Source: Cupriavidus sp. D384 (lineage in GTDB: Bacteria; Pseudomonadota; Gammaproteobacteria; Burkholderiales; Burkholderiaceae). Taken from it: a stretch of 64,000 nt of DNA. Where the stretch lies: positions 62,001 to 126,000 of the forward strand of contig NZ_BBQI01000012.1 in NCBI RefSeq assembly GCF_001652915.1, written 5' to 3'. This document shows positions 54,452-62,672 of this stretch, piece by piece. The stretch's first letter is position 1, and the number at the start of each line of letters is the position of its first letter. The translations under genes and the position numbers were made by a program. The notes beneath the pieces are model-generated. The model worked only from the letters and a program-made list of their open reading frames with translations. It searched no databases and was not told the origin of the DNA.

Positions 54452-55617
54452 AGGGTTCCGTCGTACTCTACAGCGCAGTCGATGACCGGATCACCCGGTA
54501 TCGCGTAGATGTGGACGCCGGGACGCTGGAGCGACAAGAGACCATTCAGGCGCCAGCTCGCGTGCAATACGCATGGCGTCATCCGTCCCTGAATGTTCTC
54601 TACGTGACAACCAGCAGCGCCGGCCCTCACACCAAGTCCGAGTTCAGCCACGTGAGTGCGTACCGCATGGCAGACGATGGACGCCTGATACCACTCGGCG
54701 CACCGAAACGTTTGCCAGACCGCGCTGTCCACATGTGCGTGGACCCGAAAGGCAGGCACATCCTCAGCGCTCACAACTATCCCGAATCTGGCATCACGAT
54801 AGATCGCATTGAAGCCGATGGCTCGATCGGGGACCGTGTCGAGCAGACCGCCTCGGCCGATTTCGGCATCTATCCGCACCAGGTCATGACGTTCCCGTCC
54901 GGCGAAGCGGCCCTTCTGATTGACCGGGGGAACAACGCCACGTCGGAGCGCTCCGAACAGCCCGGCGCACTGCGAAGCTATACGCTGGACGAGGGCCAGC
55001 TTGCCGCGCACGAAGTCATCGCCCCGAATGGCGGCTTTGGCTTCGGCCCGCGCCACATCGATTTTCATCCATCGGGCAAGTGGTTGTATGCGTCGGACGA
55101 GCGCACGAATAGCCTCCACACCTTCCGCGTGGAAAATGACTTCATCGATCCGCGCCCGTTGAGCACCCTCCCCTCGCTTCAGGAACCAGGACGAACCCAC
55201 AGTCGCCAACTGGCCGGTCCCATCCATGTGCATCCGAACGGACGCTGGGTCTACCTTGCGAACCGCGCGGATGGACATGTCGATCGCGACGGCGTCCGGG
55301 TATTTACGTCCGGCGAAAACAACCTGGCCGTGTACGAGATCGACCCGGAAACCGGGGTGCCATCGCTTCGCCAGCACATCGACACCGAGTCGTTCCACGT
55401 CCGGACATTCTCGTGTGACCCAACCGGTCGGCTTTTGGTCGCCGCCAGCGTCAAGCCGCTTGGCATGAAGGTCGGAGAGAAGCTGGAGATCGTTCCCGCG
55501 ACGCTATCCGTGTTCCGGATCCGGGATTCGGGTCGGATCGAGTTCATCCGCAAGTACGACGTTCCGACGGAAGGCAGCCAATTGCAGTACTGGTCGGGGC
55601 TGGTCGCCCTGCAATAG
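54448..55617 (+). CDS. Beta-propeller lactonase family protein (6-phosphogluconolactonase-like)
   Basis: A 389-residue seven-bladed propeller of the lactonase/YbhE class (PF10282 type). Repeated blade motifs are seen: YAWRHPSLNVLYVTTSSAGP, MCVDPKGRHILSAHNYPESG, HIDFHPSGKWLYASDERTNS, PIHVHPNGRWVYLANRADGH and SCDPTGRLLVAASVKPLG. Family members hydrolyse lactones (6-phosphogluconolactonase, cis,cis-muconate cycloisomerase-related propellers). No signal peptide. In this operon it may open a lactone made from the substrate. Coupled to DUF35 by an ATGA overlap; a new promoter follows it. Confidence 0.85.
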   Translation: MKGSVVLYSAVDDRITRYRVDVDAGTLERQETIQAPARVQYAWRHPSLNVLYVTTSSAGPHTKSEFSHVSAYRMADDGRLIPLGAPKRLPDRAVHMCVDPKGRHILSAHNYPESGITIDRIEADGSIGDRVEQTASADFGIYPHQVMTFPSGEAALLIDRGNNATSERSEQPGALRSYTLDEGQLAAHEVIAPNGGFGFGPRHIDFHPSGKWLYASDERTNSLHTFRVENDFIDPRPLSTLPSLQEPGRTHSRQLAGPIHVHPNGRWVYLANRADGHVDRDGVRVFTSGENNLAVYEIDPETGVPSLRQHIDTESFHVRTFSCDPTGRLLVAASVKPLGMKVGEKLEIVPATLSVFRIRDSGRIEFIRKYDVPTEGSQLQYWSGLVALQ

Positions 55618-55630
55618 CGAAACGTAGCGA

Positions 55631-55680
55631 ATGCTATGATTCAACGATAATTTTCGAACCTATTCCGCAGATTGGAACCG
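55631..55680 (+). promoter_or_regulatory. Promoter/operator of the CapA-like and SDR genes (IclR-site candidate)
   Basis: ATTCCGCAGATTGGAACCG (55662-55680) matches the site before the thiolase operon in 15 of 19 positions, and continues with CGC versus CA. ATGCTATGAT (55631-55640) stands 31 bp before it, exactly as there. The repeated box, spacing and location in a 120-bp gap before a gene make a shared regulatory element very likely. Confidence 0.6.
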
Positions 55681-55737
55681 CGTCTGCCACGGCGCACCCG
55701 GTGCGGAAGAGGCGAGCGAGATAAAGAAGGAGGCAAT

Positions 55738-56856
55738 GTGTCTGACATTTCAACCGTGCTGATTGCCGGCGATTGCGGCCCGACCCATGGAGCGGCCGAG
55801 GGCTATCCGATCGAAGGCTACACGGAACTCGTAAAGCCCCTGCTCGAAGGCGCGGACATGCGGTTTGTGAACTGCATGCGCACGTATTCCGGTCGAGGGG
55901 TCAAGTCTGACCACGCCCCCCAGGTCTGCCAGCCTGCGGAGATGGCGCACGTCTTTACCGGCGGACTTTTCGATGCGGTCACGATGGCCAACAACCATAG
56001 CTACGACGCAGGCCCCGAAGCCCTGGTCGATACCCGCGAGCTGATGATTACGCACGGCGTTCAGGTCACGGGGGCTGGACGCAATCTCGCGGAAGCAAGA
56101 CAGGCTGCAATCGTCGAGAAGAACGGTGTCAAGGTTGCCTACCTTGGCTACACGTCCGTGGCTGCGGCAGGAAGCGATGCAGGACCCGACAAGCCAGGCG
56201 TCGTCAATATTCGAATCCACACGACCTACGACACGCGCGGCCCGCATCAGCCGGTGCGGGTGCGTACGAATCCTGACGAGGCGGACCTTGCGCGGCTGAT
56301 CGAGGACATCAAGACGCTGCGCTCGCAGGTTGACGTAGTGGTGCTAGCGTTTCATTCGGGCGTCATCAGGCTGCCGCGAGTCGTGTCCGACTACCAGGTG
56401 GCTGTCGCACATGCGGCCATCGACGCGGGTGCGGATGTGGTGGTCGGCCACGCGCCGCACTTGCCCAAGGCCATCGAAGTCTACCGAGGCAAGGCCATCT
56501 TCTACAGCCTGGGGGTTTTCGCCATGACCAAGTCCTTTGCAGCACCGTCGTGGACGAGCGAACCGGCGTGGGCACACGGCGCCGTGCGAAATCACACGGA
56601 CCTCGACCCCACCTACCCGCTCATGCCTTATGGCCGCGATTGCACAAAGGGGCTGCTGGCCAAGCTGAAGATATCCAAGCAAGGCGTTCTGCAGGTGTCC
56701 TTCCTGCCAATGACGTTCGACGATCGCTATCGCCCGCAAGTATTGCGCCGCGACGATCCGCGCTTCGATGAAATCGTCGGGTACATGGAGTGGGTTTCCG
56801 AAGATATGCCGCATCGCTTCACGGTGAGCGGCGATGAAGTCGTCGTCACCGAGTGA
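55738..56856 (+). CDS. CapA family metallophosphatase-like protein
   Basis: A 372-residue PGA_cap/CapA-domain protein started at GTG 55738 behind AAGAAGGAGGCAAT. The calcineurin-like metal motifs are partly kept: LIAGDCGPTHGAAEGYPIEG, FVNCMRTYSGRG in the NLE place, TMANNHSYDAGPEALVDTRE, VVVLAFHSGVIRLPRVVSDY in the HWG place, and DVVVGHAPHLPKAIEVYRGK, FYSLGVFAM. Family members are known for poly-gamma-glutamate capsule synthesis, but this one has no signal or membrane anchor and lies in a catabolic operon. It is probably a soluble hydrolase of unknown substrate. Confidence 0.87.
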   Translation: MSDISTVLIAGDCGPTHGAAEGYPIEGYTELVKPLLEGADMRFVNCMRTYSGRGVKSDHAPQVCQPAEMAHVFTGGLFDAVTMANNHSYDAGPEALVDTRELMITHGVQVTGAGRNLAEARQAAIVEKNGVKVAYLGYTSVAAAGSDAGPDKPGVVNIRIHTTYDTRGPHQPVRVRTNPDEADLARLIEDIKTLRSQVDVVVLAFHSGVIRLPRVVSDYQVAVAHAAIDAGADVVVGHAPHLPKAIEVYRGKAIFYSLGVFAMTKSFAAPSWTSEPAWAHGAVRNHTDLDPTYPLMPYGRDCTKGLLAKLKISKQGVLQVSFLPMTFDDRYRPQVLRRDDPRFDEIVGYMEWVSEDMPHRFTVSGDEVVVTE

Positions 56857-56884
56857 GCAGACTTCGATTTGATGCGAGTGAGAT

Positions 56885-57661
56885 ATGGACCTGGGAATCA
56901 AAGGAAAGACCGCCCTCGTCACTGCTTCCAGCGGTGGCATGGGCCGGAACATTGCGCATGCGCTTGCGGCCGAAGGTGCGAATATCGCGCTGTTTGCACG
57001 TTCGGCGGACAAACTGGCCGAGGTAGCCGCCGAGATCGAGCGGACCTACGGCGTGCGCGCACTACCGATCGTCGGCGACATGACATCGACTGAGGATGCG
57101 GCACGCCTCGCCTCCACGCTGGAGCGGGAAATGGGCGGCACCGACATCGTCATTCTGAACACCGCCCGCCCGCCGAATCCCATCCGGACGACGATCGACG
57201 AGAATGATCCGGACCGGTGGAAGGAAGCGTACGAGAACCAGTTGCTGAGCGTGATCCAGGTGGTTTCCGCAGTGTTGCCGGGGATGACGCAGCGCGGTTG
57301 GGGACGTGTCGTCGCTGTCACTTCAGCGTCTGTGAAGCAACCGATGCCGCACCACAGCCTGTCCACGGTGTTTCGCGCCGGCGTGACCGCCTACTTGAAA
57401 CACCTGGCCAACGAGGTAGGCCAGCATGGCATCACAGTGAACTGCGTGGCTCCGGCCCTGATCGATACGTCGCACCGGAGTGCTGCGTCGGCCTATAGCG
57501 CTTCGCAGACCGAGGCCCGCAAGCGGCTGACCCCGCTGGGCAGGCTGGGAACGCAGGAGGAGATTTCTTCCGTTGTGGCATTCCTGGCGTCTGTGCAGGC
57601 AGGGTTCATCAACGGCGCCACCGTCCCGGTAGAAGGCGGGATGGTGGGATCTTTGTATTAG
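56885..57661 (+). CDS. SDR family protein with a non-standard active site
   Basis: A 258-residue SDR (MDLGIKGKTALVTASSGGMG). The cofactor loop is VTASSGGMGRNIAHAL and the strand-2 end FARSADKL suggests NADP. The active-site segment reads VTSASVKQPMPHHSLSTVFR AGVTAYLK in sequence, so the usual Tyr-x3-Lys is replaced by Leu-Ser-Thr-Val-Phe-Arg, a form known from one FabG-like SDR clade. The C-terminus is FINGATVPVEGGMVGSLY. It may still bind NADP(H). It follows the CapA-like gene by 28 bp and ends the plus-strand operon. Confidence 0.86.
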   Translation: MDLGIKGKTALVTASSGGMGRNIAHALAAEGANIALFARSADKLAEVAAEIERTYGVRALPIVGDMTSTEDAARLASTLEREMGGTDIVILNTARPPNPIRTTIDENDPDRWKEAYENQLLSVIQVVSAVLPGMTQRGWGRVVAVTSASVKQPMPHHSLSTVFRAGVTAYLKHLANEVGQHGITVNCVAPALIDTSHRSAASAYSASQTEARKRLTPLGRLGTQEEISSVVAFLASVQAGFINGATVPVEGGMVGSLY

Positions 57662-57670
57662 GAGATCAAG

Positions 57671-57692
57671 CTGGCGCATGGGATTGCGCCAG
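57671..57692. terminator. Hairpin between convergent SDR and IclR genes
   Basis: CTGGCGCA and TGCGCCAG are perfect 8-bp arms around a 6-base loop, in the 36-bp gap between two convergent genes. There is no T-run on either side, so it is a hairpin-type end rather than a classical rho-independent terminator. Confidence 0.5.
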
Positions 57693-57697
57693 CGCTG

Positions 57698-58432
57698 TCA
57701 GGCAGTTCCGCCAAACTGCCGGGAAATGGCCGCCGCCGCCGAGATAACGAGCTTGGTGAATTCCTTCTCGTGCATTTGCATACGTACCGTCGGCGCGCCG
57801 ACGGAAATGCAATATCGCACCTGATCGTTCACGTCTTTAATCGGAGCCGATACGGCCGAGATACCCAGCAGCCGTTCGCCGTGGGACACCGAGAAGCCCT
57901 GCTCCCGTACATTGTCCAGTTCCGACAGGAGTTCGGTCTTGGTCTTCTTCAAAGCCTTGGCCGCCGAAGTCACAATCGGGCCGAGCTCGGTCTTTTCCAT
58001 ATAGGCCATCAGCACGCGGGATGCGGAACCCGCTACCAGCGGCACCTGTTCACCGGCCTGCACCACGGCGCGCAATGGCGAAGCGCCTGTGGAGACCGCG
58101 TCGATACAAACCCGGTTATGACCGTTGACGGTATGGATCGACACTGTCTCCTTGGTCTTCTCCGCCAACTCGACTAGTACCGGACGTGCGATTTCTCGTA
58201 TGCCAAGCGTACTCTTAACCAGACCGGCCAGCTGCGTGAAACGGAAAGACAGGCAGTATTCCTGGTCCTCGAGCCTCACCAGATAACCAGCCTTCTCCAG
58301 GCTTTGTACGATGCGAAACGTCGTCGATTTTGGCAACTCGATCCGATCCGCAATCTCTTGCAGCGAAAGGCTACTCCGATCGGCCGAAAAACTTTCGAAC
58401 ACGGCGAGAATACGCTGCACCGAACGCATCAT
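57698..58432 (-). CDS. IclR family transcriptional regulator
   Basis: A 244-residue IclR protein from ATG 58432 (MMRSVQRILAVFESFSADRS). The N-terminal winged HTH is LSLQEIADRIELPKSTTFRI followed by VQSLEKAGYLVRLEDQEYCL; the effector domain has ETVSIHTVNGHNRVCIDAVS, PLVAGSASRVLMAYM and GFSVSHGERLLGISAVSAPI with the small-molecule pocket. It sits between the plus-strand and minus-strand catabolic genes and is the natural regulator of both. IclR proteins bind short palindromes, which fits the TTCC/GGAA sites at 52792 and 55662 and the weaker one before its own start. Confidence 0.92.
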   Translation of the reverse strand: MMRSVQRILAVFESFSADRSSLSLQEIADRIELPKSTTFRIVQSLEKAGYLVRLEDQEYCLSFRFTQLAGLVKSTLGIREIARPVLVELAEKTKETVSIHTVNGHNRVCIDAVSTGASPLRAVVQAGEQVPLVAGSASRVLMAYMEKTELGPIVTSAAKALKKTKTELLSELDNVREQGFSVSHGERLLGISAVSAPIKDVNDQVRYCISVGAPTVRMQMHEKEFTKLVISAAAAISRQFGGTA

Positions 58433-58484
58433 AGGAAATCGATCCCGTGAGAAACAAGAATGCCGACATGGTACACCACCGGAC

Positions 58485-58503
58485 ATGCCGGTGAATGGAA
58501 TCC
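58485..58503. promoter_or_regulatory. Weaker copy of the palindromic site upstream of the IclR gene
   Basis: ATGCCGGTGAATGGAATCC shares 14 of 19 positions with ATTCCACTGAATGGAACCG, including GAATGGAA. It lies 53 bp upstream of the IclR start, in the short gap before the amidohydrolase stop, where an autoregulatory operator is expected. The match is imperfect, so this is tentative. Confidence 0.35.
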
Positions 58504-58522
58504 ATGCCAAAACCAACGCATT

Positions 58523-59590
58523 CTATGCCGATGCACCCGCCCCCGCGTCAGTTTCCAGGCGATAGGCCCGAACTGCGGTGTCATGGAACAAGGCGCGCTT
58601 CTCCTCCACGGAAAAATCCGCCGCAATGCGCTTGAATGCATTCCACAGCGAAGTGTAGCTACAGCTCTGCTTGTCCACCGGGAAGTTGCTCTCGAACATG
58701 CATCGCCGAGGGCCAAACGCATCGATACACTCCACCACGTATGGTTTCCACGCCTCCGCCAACTCAAGTGAAGTAGGCGGCGTCGGGCGCACATGAAAAT
58801 CCCAGCCGGCGTAGAGCATACCCAGTCCACCAATCTTTACGCTGAGGTTTGGAAACTGCGCCAGACGGCGAAGTTTGGCGCGCCACTCTCGCAGCACGGA
58901 CGAGCGATCAAGATGGGGCGGCAGCCCGACAATGCCGCCGCAATGATCCAGAATCACATTGACTTCCGGATGTCGCTCCAACAAGTCAACGAGGTCATCC
59001 AGCTGGTGATAGAAGAGCCAGGCGTCGAACGTCAGCCCGTGGTGCGCCAGTCGAGCGATGCCGCCCTGAAACTTTGCCTCGCGCATCAGATACCGAGGGG
59101 CAAACGTGCGACCGAACCCGGCAGCCCCGGCATCCCAGGTGGCGCCATGGCGAATACCCTTCAGACGCCCCTTTCCCGCAGCGATCATGGCCTCAAGGAC
59201 AGGCTCGACTTCGCTACCCAGCATAAGATCGGCATGGGCGATGATGCCGCTGCAGAATCTGGCACGCCGACCGCCGACGCCCTCGCACGCTTCTCCAATG
59301 CTGGTAGCGAACTCGACTTCGCCAACCGGCTTGAACGCCTCGGGGCCCTCCTTGCGATACGAGGACTTGTACTGTACGAAGACCGTACCCACGATATTCG
59401 TCCCCGCTTCGATCTCTGCTTCAAGTTCCTCTGCGAGAAACCGGCCGCGCTCGTCATCGAACAGGTGATGATGGGGGTCGATGATGGGAAGCTCGGGTTC
59501 GATGGGTTCCTCATGAAGCTGGGATACCCAGGATGCAAGACTGTCGAGCGAACGCGGCATATTCCCGCGAAATTCCGGTACGTGGGACAT
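58523..59590 (-). CDS. Amidohydrolase family protein (PF04909 type)
   Basis: A 355-residue TIM-barrel amidohydrolase. Metal and active-site motifs: LPIIDPHHHLFDDERGRFLA (HxH), GRLKGIRHGATWDAGAAGFG, VNVILDHCGGIVGLPPHLDR, and MFESNFPVDKQSCSYTSLW with the catalytic Asp. This is the branch with 2-pyrone-4,6-dicarboxylate lactonase and decarboxylase-like enzymes. It could hydrolyse a lactone or decarboxylate an aromatic acid. It follows the tandem HIBADH gene by 60 bp in the same direction. Substrate unknown. Confidence 0.9.
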   Translation of the reverse strand: MSHVPEFRGNMPRSLDSLASWVSQLHEEPIEPELPIIDPHHHLFDDERGRFLAEELEAEIEAGTNIVGTVFVQYKSSYRKEGPEAFKPVGEVEFATSIGEACEGVGGRRARFCSGIIAHADLMLGSEVEPVLEAMIAAGKGRLKGIRHGATWDAGAAGFGRTFAPRYLMREAKFQGGIARLAHHGLTFDAWLFYHQLDDLVDLLERHPEVNVILDHCGGIVGLPPHLDRSSVLREWRAKLRRLAQFPNLSVKIGGLGMLYAGWDFHVRPTPPTSLELAEAWKPYVVECIDAFGPRRCMFESNFPVDKQSCSYTSLWNAFKRIAADFSVEEKRALFHDTAVRAYRLETDAGAGASA

Positions 59591-59650
59591 AGTTCAAGAG
59601 ACCGTGAAGTGCATTGTTGCGCCAGGCGCATACGGATGTCAAAACCCGGC

Positions 59651-61528
59651 TCAGGCTTGTGCCTGGCCATTTCCTTCATGCAGAAGACCCTGCTGGACTT
59701 TCACCGCGGCCCAGTCCTCGTAAGATCGGATGAGTTCGCTCACATCGTCGCCATGGGCTTTCGTGGCTACCACGAGTCCATACAACAACCGGGTGGACTC
59801 GAATACCCAGCTTGTGACGCCCCGATTGGAGGCCTCGTCGCAGACCAGGCGGAGCATGTGATGCGCCTGCGCAAGCGACTTGCCAAAGGCGAACGTCCGC
59901 GTGGCAACCTGTTCCGGGATGATGATGTCGGTGGCGGTAGTCTTGCCTGTTTCGATCCCCAGGATCTTGGCCATGGTAAGCGGCTCAAGGCCAGCTTTCG
60001 CGCCGGTCACGTAAGACTCGCATGCAACGGCCAGCAGGCTTGCCGACAAGGCTTCGTCGATCGCGACCATGAGCTGTGCATCGCCGGCCCGATTCGAAAG
60101 ATGGAAGACTTTTGCAGCGACGGCATCCAACAGGGCTCGCACTTTCGCCACTGCGGCGTCATTTCCGCTGACCACCGCTCTCCAGCCGATTTGCGCGGCA
60201 GATCCGTGCATGGGAACCATCGGGGCATCCAGGTAGGAATGCCCTGCACCTTCCAGCGCTCGGGAAAGGGCCGATGCGTTCTTCATCGGCAGGATGCCGG
60301 TGTTCAGCGCGCACCATGTCTCCGCACGCCCTCCCAGCCAAGTCGGGAGAGCGCTTTCGACATCGTCATCGGACGCGACAAAGAGGACGCATGAACGCTC
60401 GCCAACACTGCCGATATTTTCAAACGCCGCGAGATCCTGGTCTGGATGGTCTATCACGGCGACGCTCCACCCGGCCGCGCTCAGCTTGGTCATCCAGGTG
60501 GAAAGATTGGCCGGGCAGCAGACGACTGCAACATGCGTGAAGTCCGCCGCACGACCCTCGTCCGATGGAACGGTTGGCGGCGCAACGGCATTGCCTCCCG
60601 AGCCTGCCACCGTAATGCCGGCCCATGGTTCCAGGTAAGTCACCAGCGCGGTGCCATCGCGGTCCGCGCCGCCCTGTGCCACCGCATAGCGCCAAAGCTG
60701 CTGCACCGAGCGCGACACCCAAGTCGGGACGCCAAAGTTGGCGGCCTCCTCCACCGCAAGCGAAATATCCTTTGCAGTAATGGCCATGCGCGCGCCGTAA
60801 TCGAAGGTGCGCCCGAGCACGGCACGCTTGAACTTGTTGCGACTTGCGTTGGTGCTGGATGCGCCCGCATTGATGATCTCGAGCATGGTGTCGGAGTCCA
60901 GGCCAGCCTTGACACCCAGCACGAAGGCTTCGCATGTGACAGCCATCCCCGATGCCGAATTGAGATTGTTTAACAGCTTGAGGGTCTGCGCCCGCCCTGT
61001 CGTGTCTCCCAGATACAGGAGCATCGAGCCTGCCAGCCGCTGCATTGCTGGCTCCGCGCGCTCATAGGCATCGGCCGGGCCAGAACACATGATGCCAAGC
61101 TTTCCGTTGCCGGCGGTAGTGACATTGCCCGTGATGGGTGCATCGAGCAGCGCAATCCCCGCGCCGCCAAACCGCCTTGCCGCCTGCCGAGCAAACTCGG
61201 GGCCAGTCGTCGACAGATCCACCACCGCTCGAACGGCAGTGCCCTGCACGATTCCATGATCGCCGAAGAAAACAGCCTCGAGCGCGCGAAGCGATGGCAG
61301 ACACGTGAAAACGAGTTCCGTACGACTGGCAACGTCCAAGGCGCCGTCACAAGCCACGGCGCCCGCCTGACCCACCGCTTGCAGCGCCTCGGCATTCAGA
61401 TCGTGCACAAAGACCGTAAAGCCTTGTTTGAGCAGCCGGCGCACCATGGGTCCGCCCATGGCGCCCAAACCAATGAACCCCACTGCATTGGCTGAGAACT
61501 GCTGCGGCGATGTTGACGCTTCCATCAT
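59651..61528 (-). CDS. HIBADH-family protein with domain order 2-11-2*-11*
   Basis: A 625-residue protein, twice the normal length. Residues 10-290 are a full family unit: AVGFIGLGAMGGPMVRRLLK, DAPITGNVTTAGNGKLGIMC, and the catalytic Lys in GRAQTLKLLNNLNSASGMAV. Residues 330-610 repeat the same plan in degenerate form: VAVVCCPANLSTWMTKLSAA lacks the GxGxxG loop, LDAPMVPMHGSAAQIGWRAV keeps the DAP segment, and GDAQLMVAIDEALSASLLAV has Val where the Lys belongs. So the second half is probably non-catalytic. One gene, no stop or shift between the halves. Expected to be an NAD(P)-dependent beta-hydroxyacid dehydrogenase with an intrinsic pseudo-subunit. Confidence 0.9.
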   Translation of the reverse strand: MMEASTSPQQFSANAVGFIGLGAMGGPMVRRLLKQGFTVFVHDLNAEALQAVGQAGAVACDGALDVASRTELVFTCLPSLRALEAVFFGDHGIVQGTAVRAVVDLSTTGPEFARQAARRFGGAGIALLDAPITGNVTTAGNGKLGIMCSGPADAYERAEPAMQRLAGSMLLYLGDTTGRAQTLKLLNNLNSASGMAVTCEAFVLGVKAGLDSDTMLEIINAGASSTNASRNKFKRAVLGRTFDYGARMAITAKDISLAVEEAANFGVPTWVSRSVQQLWRYAVAQGGADRDGTALVTYLEPWAGITVAGSGGNAVAPPTVPSDEGRAADFTHVAVVCCPANLSTWMTKLSAAGWSVAVIDHPDQDLAAFENIGSVGERSCVLFVASDDDVESALPTWLGGRAETWCALNTGILPMKNASALSRALEGAGHSYLDAPMVPMHGSAAQIGWRAVVSGNDAAVAKVRALLDAVAAKVFHLSNRAGDAQLMVAIDEALSASLLAVACESYVTGAKAGLEPLTMAKILGIETGKTTATDIIIPEQVATRTFAFGKSLAQAHHMLRLVCDEASNRGVTSWVFESTRLLYGLVVATKAHGDDVSELIRSYEDWAAVKVQQGLLHEGNGQAQA

Positions 61529-61581
61529 GGTAAGAACTTTGAGTTTAAAAAGTATTCACTGCGGGACACCGACTTCACGAG

Positions 61582-62562
61582 TTAGTCTGCCCTGGCGCCG
61601 GATTGCTGGATGACCTTGCCCCATTTGGCGATCTCAGCCGTAAGAAACCGCTTGAACTCTTCCGGACTGGACCCTACGGGCTCAGTGCCCGCGGTTTCGA
61701 GTTGTTTCACAACGGCCGGCTGCTTGAGCGCCTTGATCGTGGCCTGGTTCAGCTTCGCAATGATTTCCGGAGGCGTTCCTGCTGGAGCAAGCAAGCCCTG
61801 CCAGTTGTTGACCTCGAAACCCGGATAACCCGATTCCGCAACGGTGGGGACATCCGGCAACGCCGCCGAACGCTTCAATCCGGTCACGGCCAGGACACGC
61901 AGCTTCTTCGCCGCCACATTCGGAAGCACTGCAGGGGGCGTCAGCAGCGACACGTCTACTGTGTGGCCGAGCACGGCGGCCAGTGACGGCGCCGTGCCGT
62001 TGTAGGGGACGTGCACCGCATCGATGCCTGCCACCTTCTTGAACAGCTCCATGCCCAGATGCGCGCCCTGCCCGTTTCCCGCCGAGGCATAGGTCATTGC
62101 ACCATTCTTCGATTTGGCAAAACTCACCAGTTCGCCCAGCGTCTTGACCGGGAGATCGGGACTCACGGCGAAGTAGAAATAGTTCGCGGTAACCTGCGAG
62201 ATCGGGGCGAAATCCTTCAGGGCATCGAAACGGAGGTTATGGTAGAGATTCACGTTGATGGCGTGACTGGAGTTTGCCATGAGCAGCGTGTATCCATCGG
62301 CCGCGGACTTCGCCACCAGTTCTGCCGCGATGTTTCCCCCGGCTCCTGGACGATTCTCCACGACGATCGCCTGCCCGAGACTTTTTCCCACTTCCTGCGC
62401 CAGGATTCGCGCAATAAAGTCCGCGCCGCCTCCCGCCGCCACGCCTACAACCATGCGAATCGGCTTGTTAGGATAATCCGGTTGCTGCGCCTGCGCTGGC
62501 GACAGTGTGCCGATGGCCCAAGCCAGACTGGCCATGTAAATAAGGGCGGTTCGTTTGTTCAT
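61582..62562 (-). CDS. Bug family substrate-binding protein
   Basis: A 326-residue receptor with signal MASLAWAIGTLSPAQAQQPD. Bug loops: PNKPIRMVVGVAAGGGADFI, VENRPGAGGNIAAELVAKSA, DGYTLLMANSSHAINVNLYH and TYASAGNGQGAHLGMELFKK. It lies between two crotonase genes and the tandem HIBADH gene, all on the minus strand, and probably binds the compound broken down by this block. A good ribosome binding site (GGAGGAGACGCC) precedes ATG 62562. Confidence 0.92.
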   Translation of the reverse strand: MNKRTALIYMASLAWAIGTLSPAQAQQPDYPNKPIRMVVGVAAGGGADFIARILAQEVGKSLGQAIVVENRPGAGGNIAAELVAKSAADGYTLLMANSSHAINVNLYHNLRFDALKDFAPISQVTANYFYFAVSPDLPVKTLGELVSFAKSKNGAMTYASAGNGQGAHLGMELFKKVAGIDAVHVPYNGTAPSLAAVLGHTVDVSLLTPPAVLPNVAAKKLRVLAVTGLKRSAALPDVPTVAESGYPGFEVNNWQGLLAPAGTPPEIIAKLNQATIKALKQPAVVKQLETAGTEPVGSSPEEFKRFLTAEIAKWGKVIQQSGARAD

Positions 62563-62672
62563 GGCGTCTCCTCCATGTATGGTTTGTAGGGTATATGCGG
62601 CTTGGCGTCGTCTGCCGGCATGGCTGGGAAAACGCTCTGAATATGGTCGCCAGCAGTCTTGGCCGAGCCTAC

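Noticed and set aside
58793..60394. A 533-codon plus-strand open frame opposite the amidohydrolase and tandem HIBADH genes
   Set aside because: Spans two minus-strand genes with clear motifs and shows none itself.
61529..61581. Possible operator of the IclR type before the tandem HIBADH gene
   Set aside because: The short gap holds no TTCC/GGAA dyad similar to those at 52792 and 55662. The gene is probably transcribed from further upstream.
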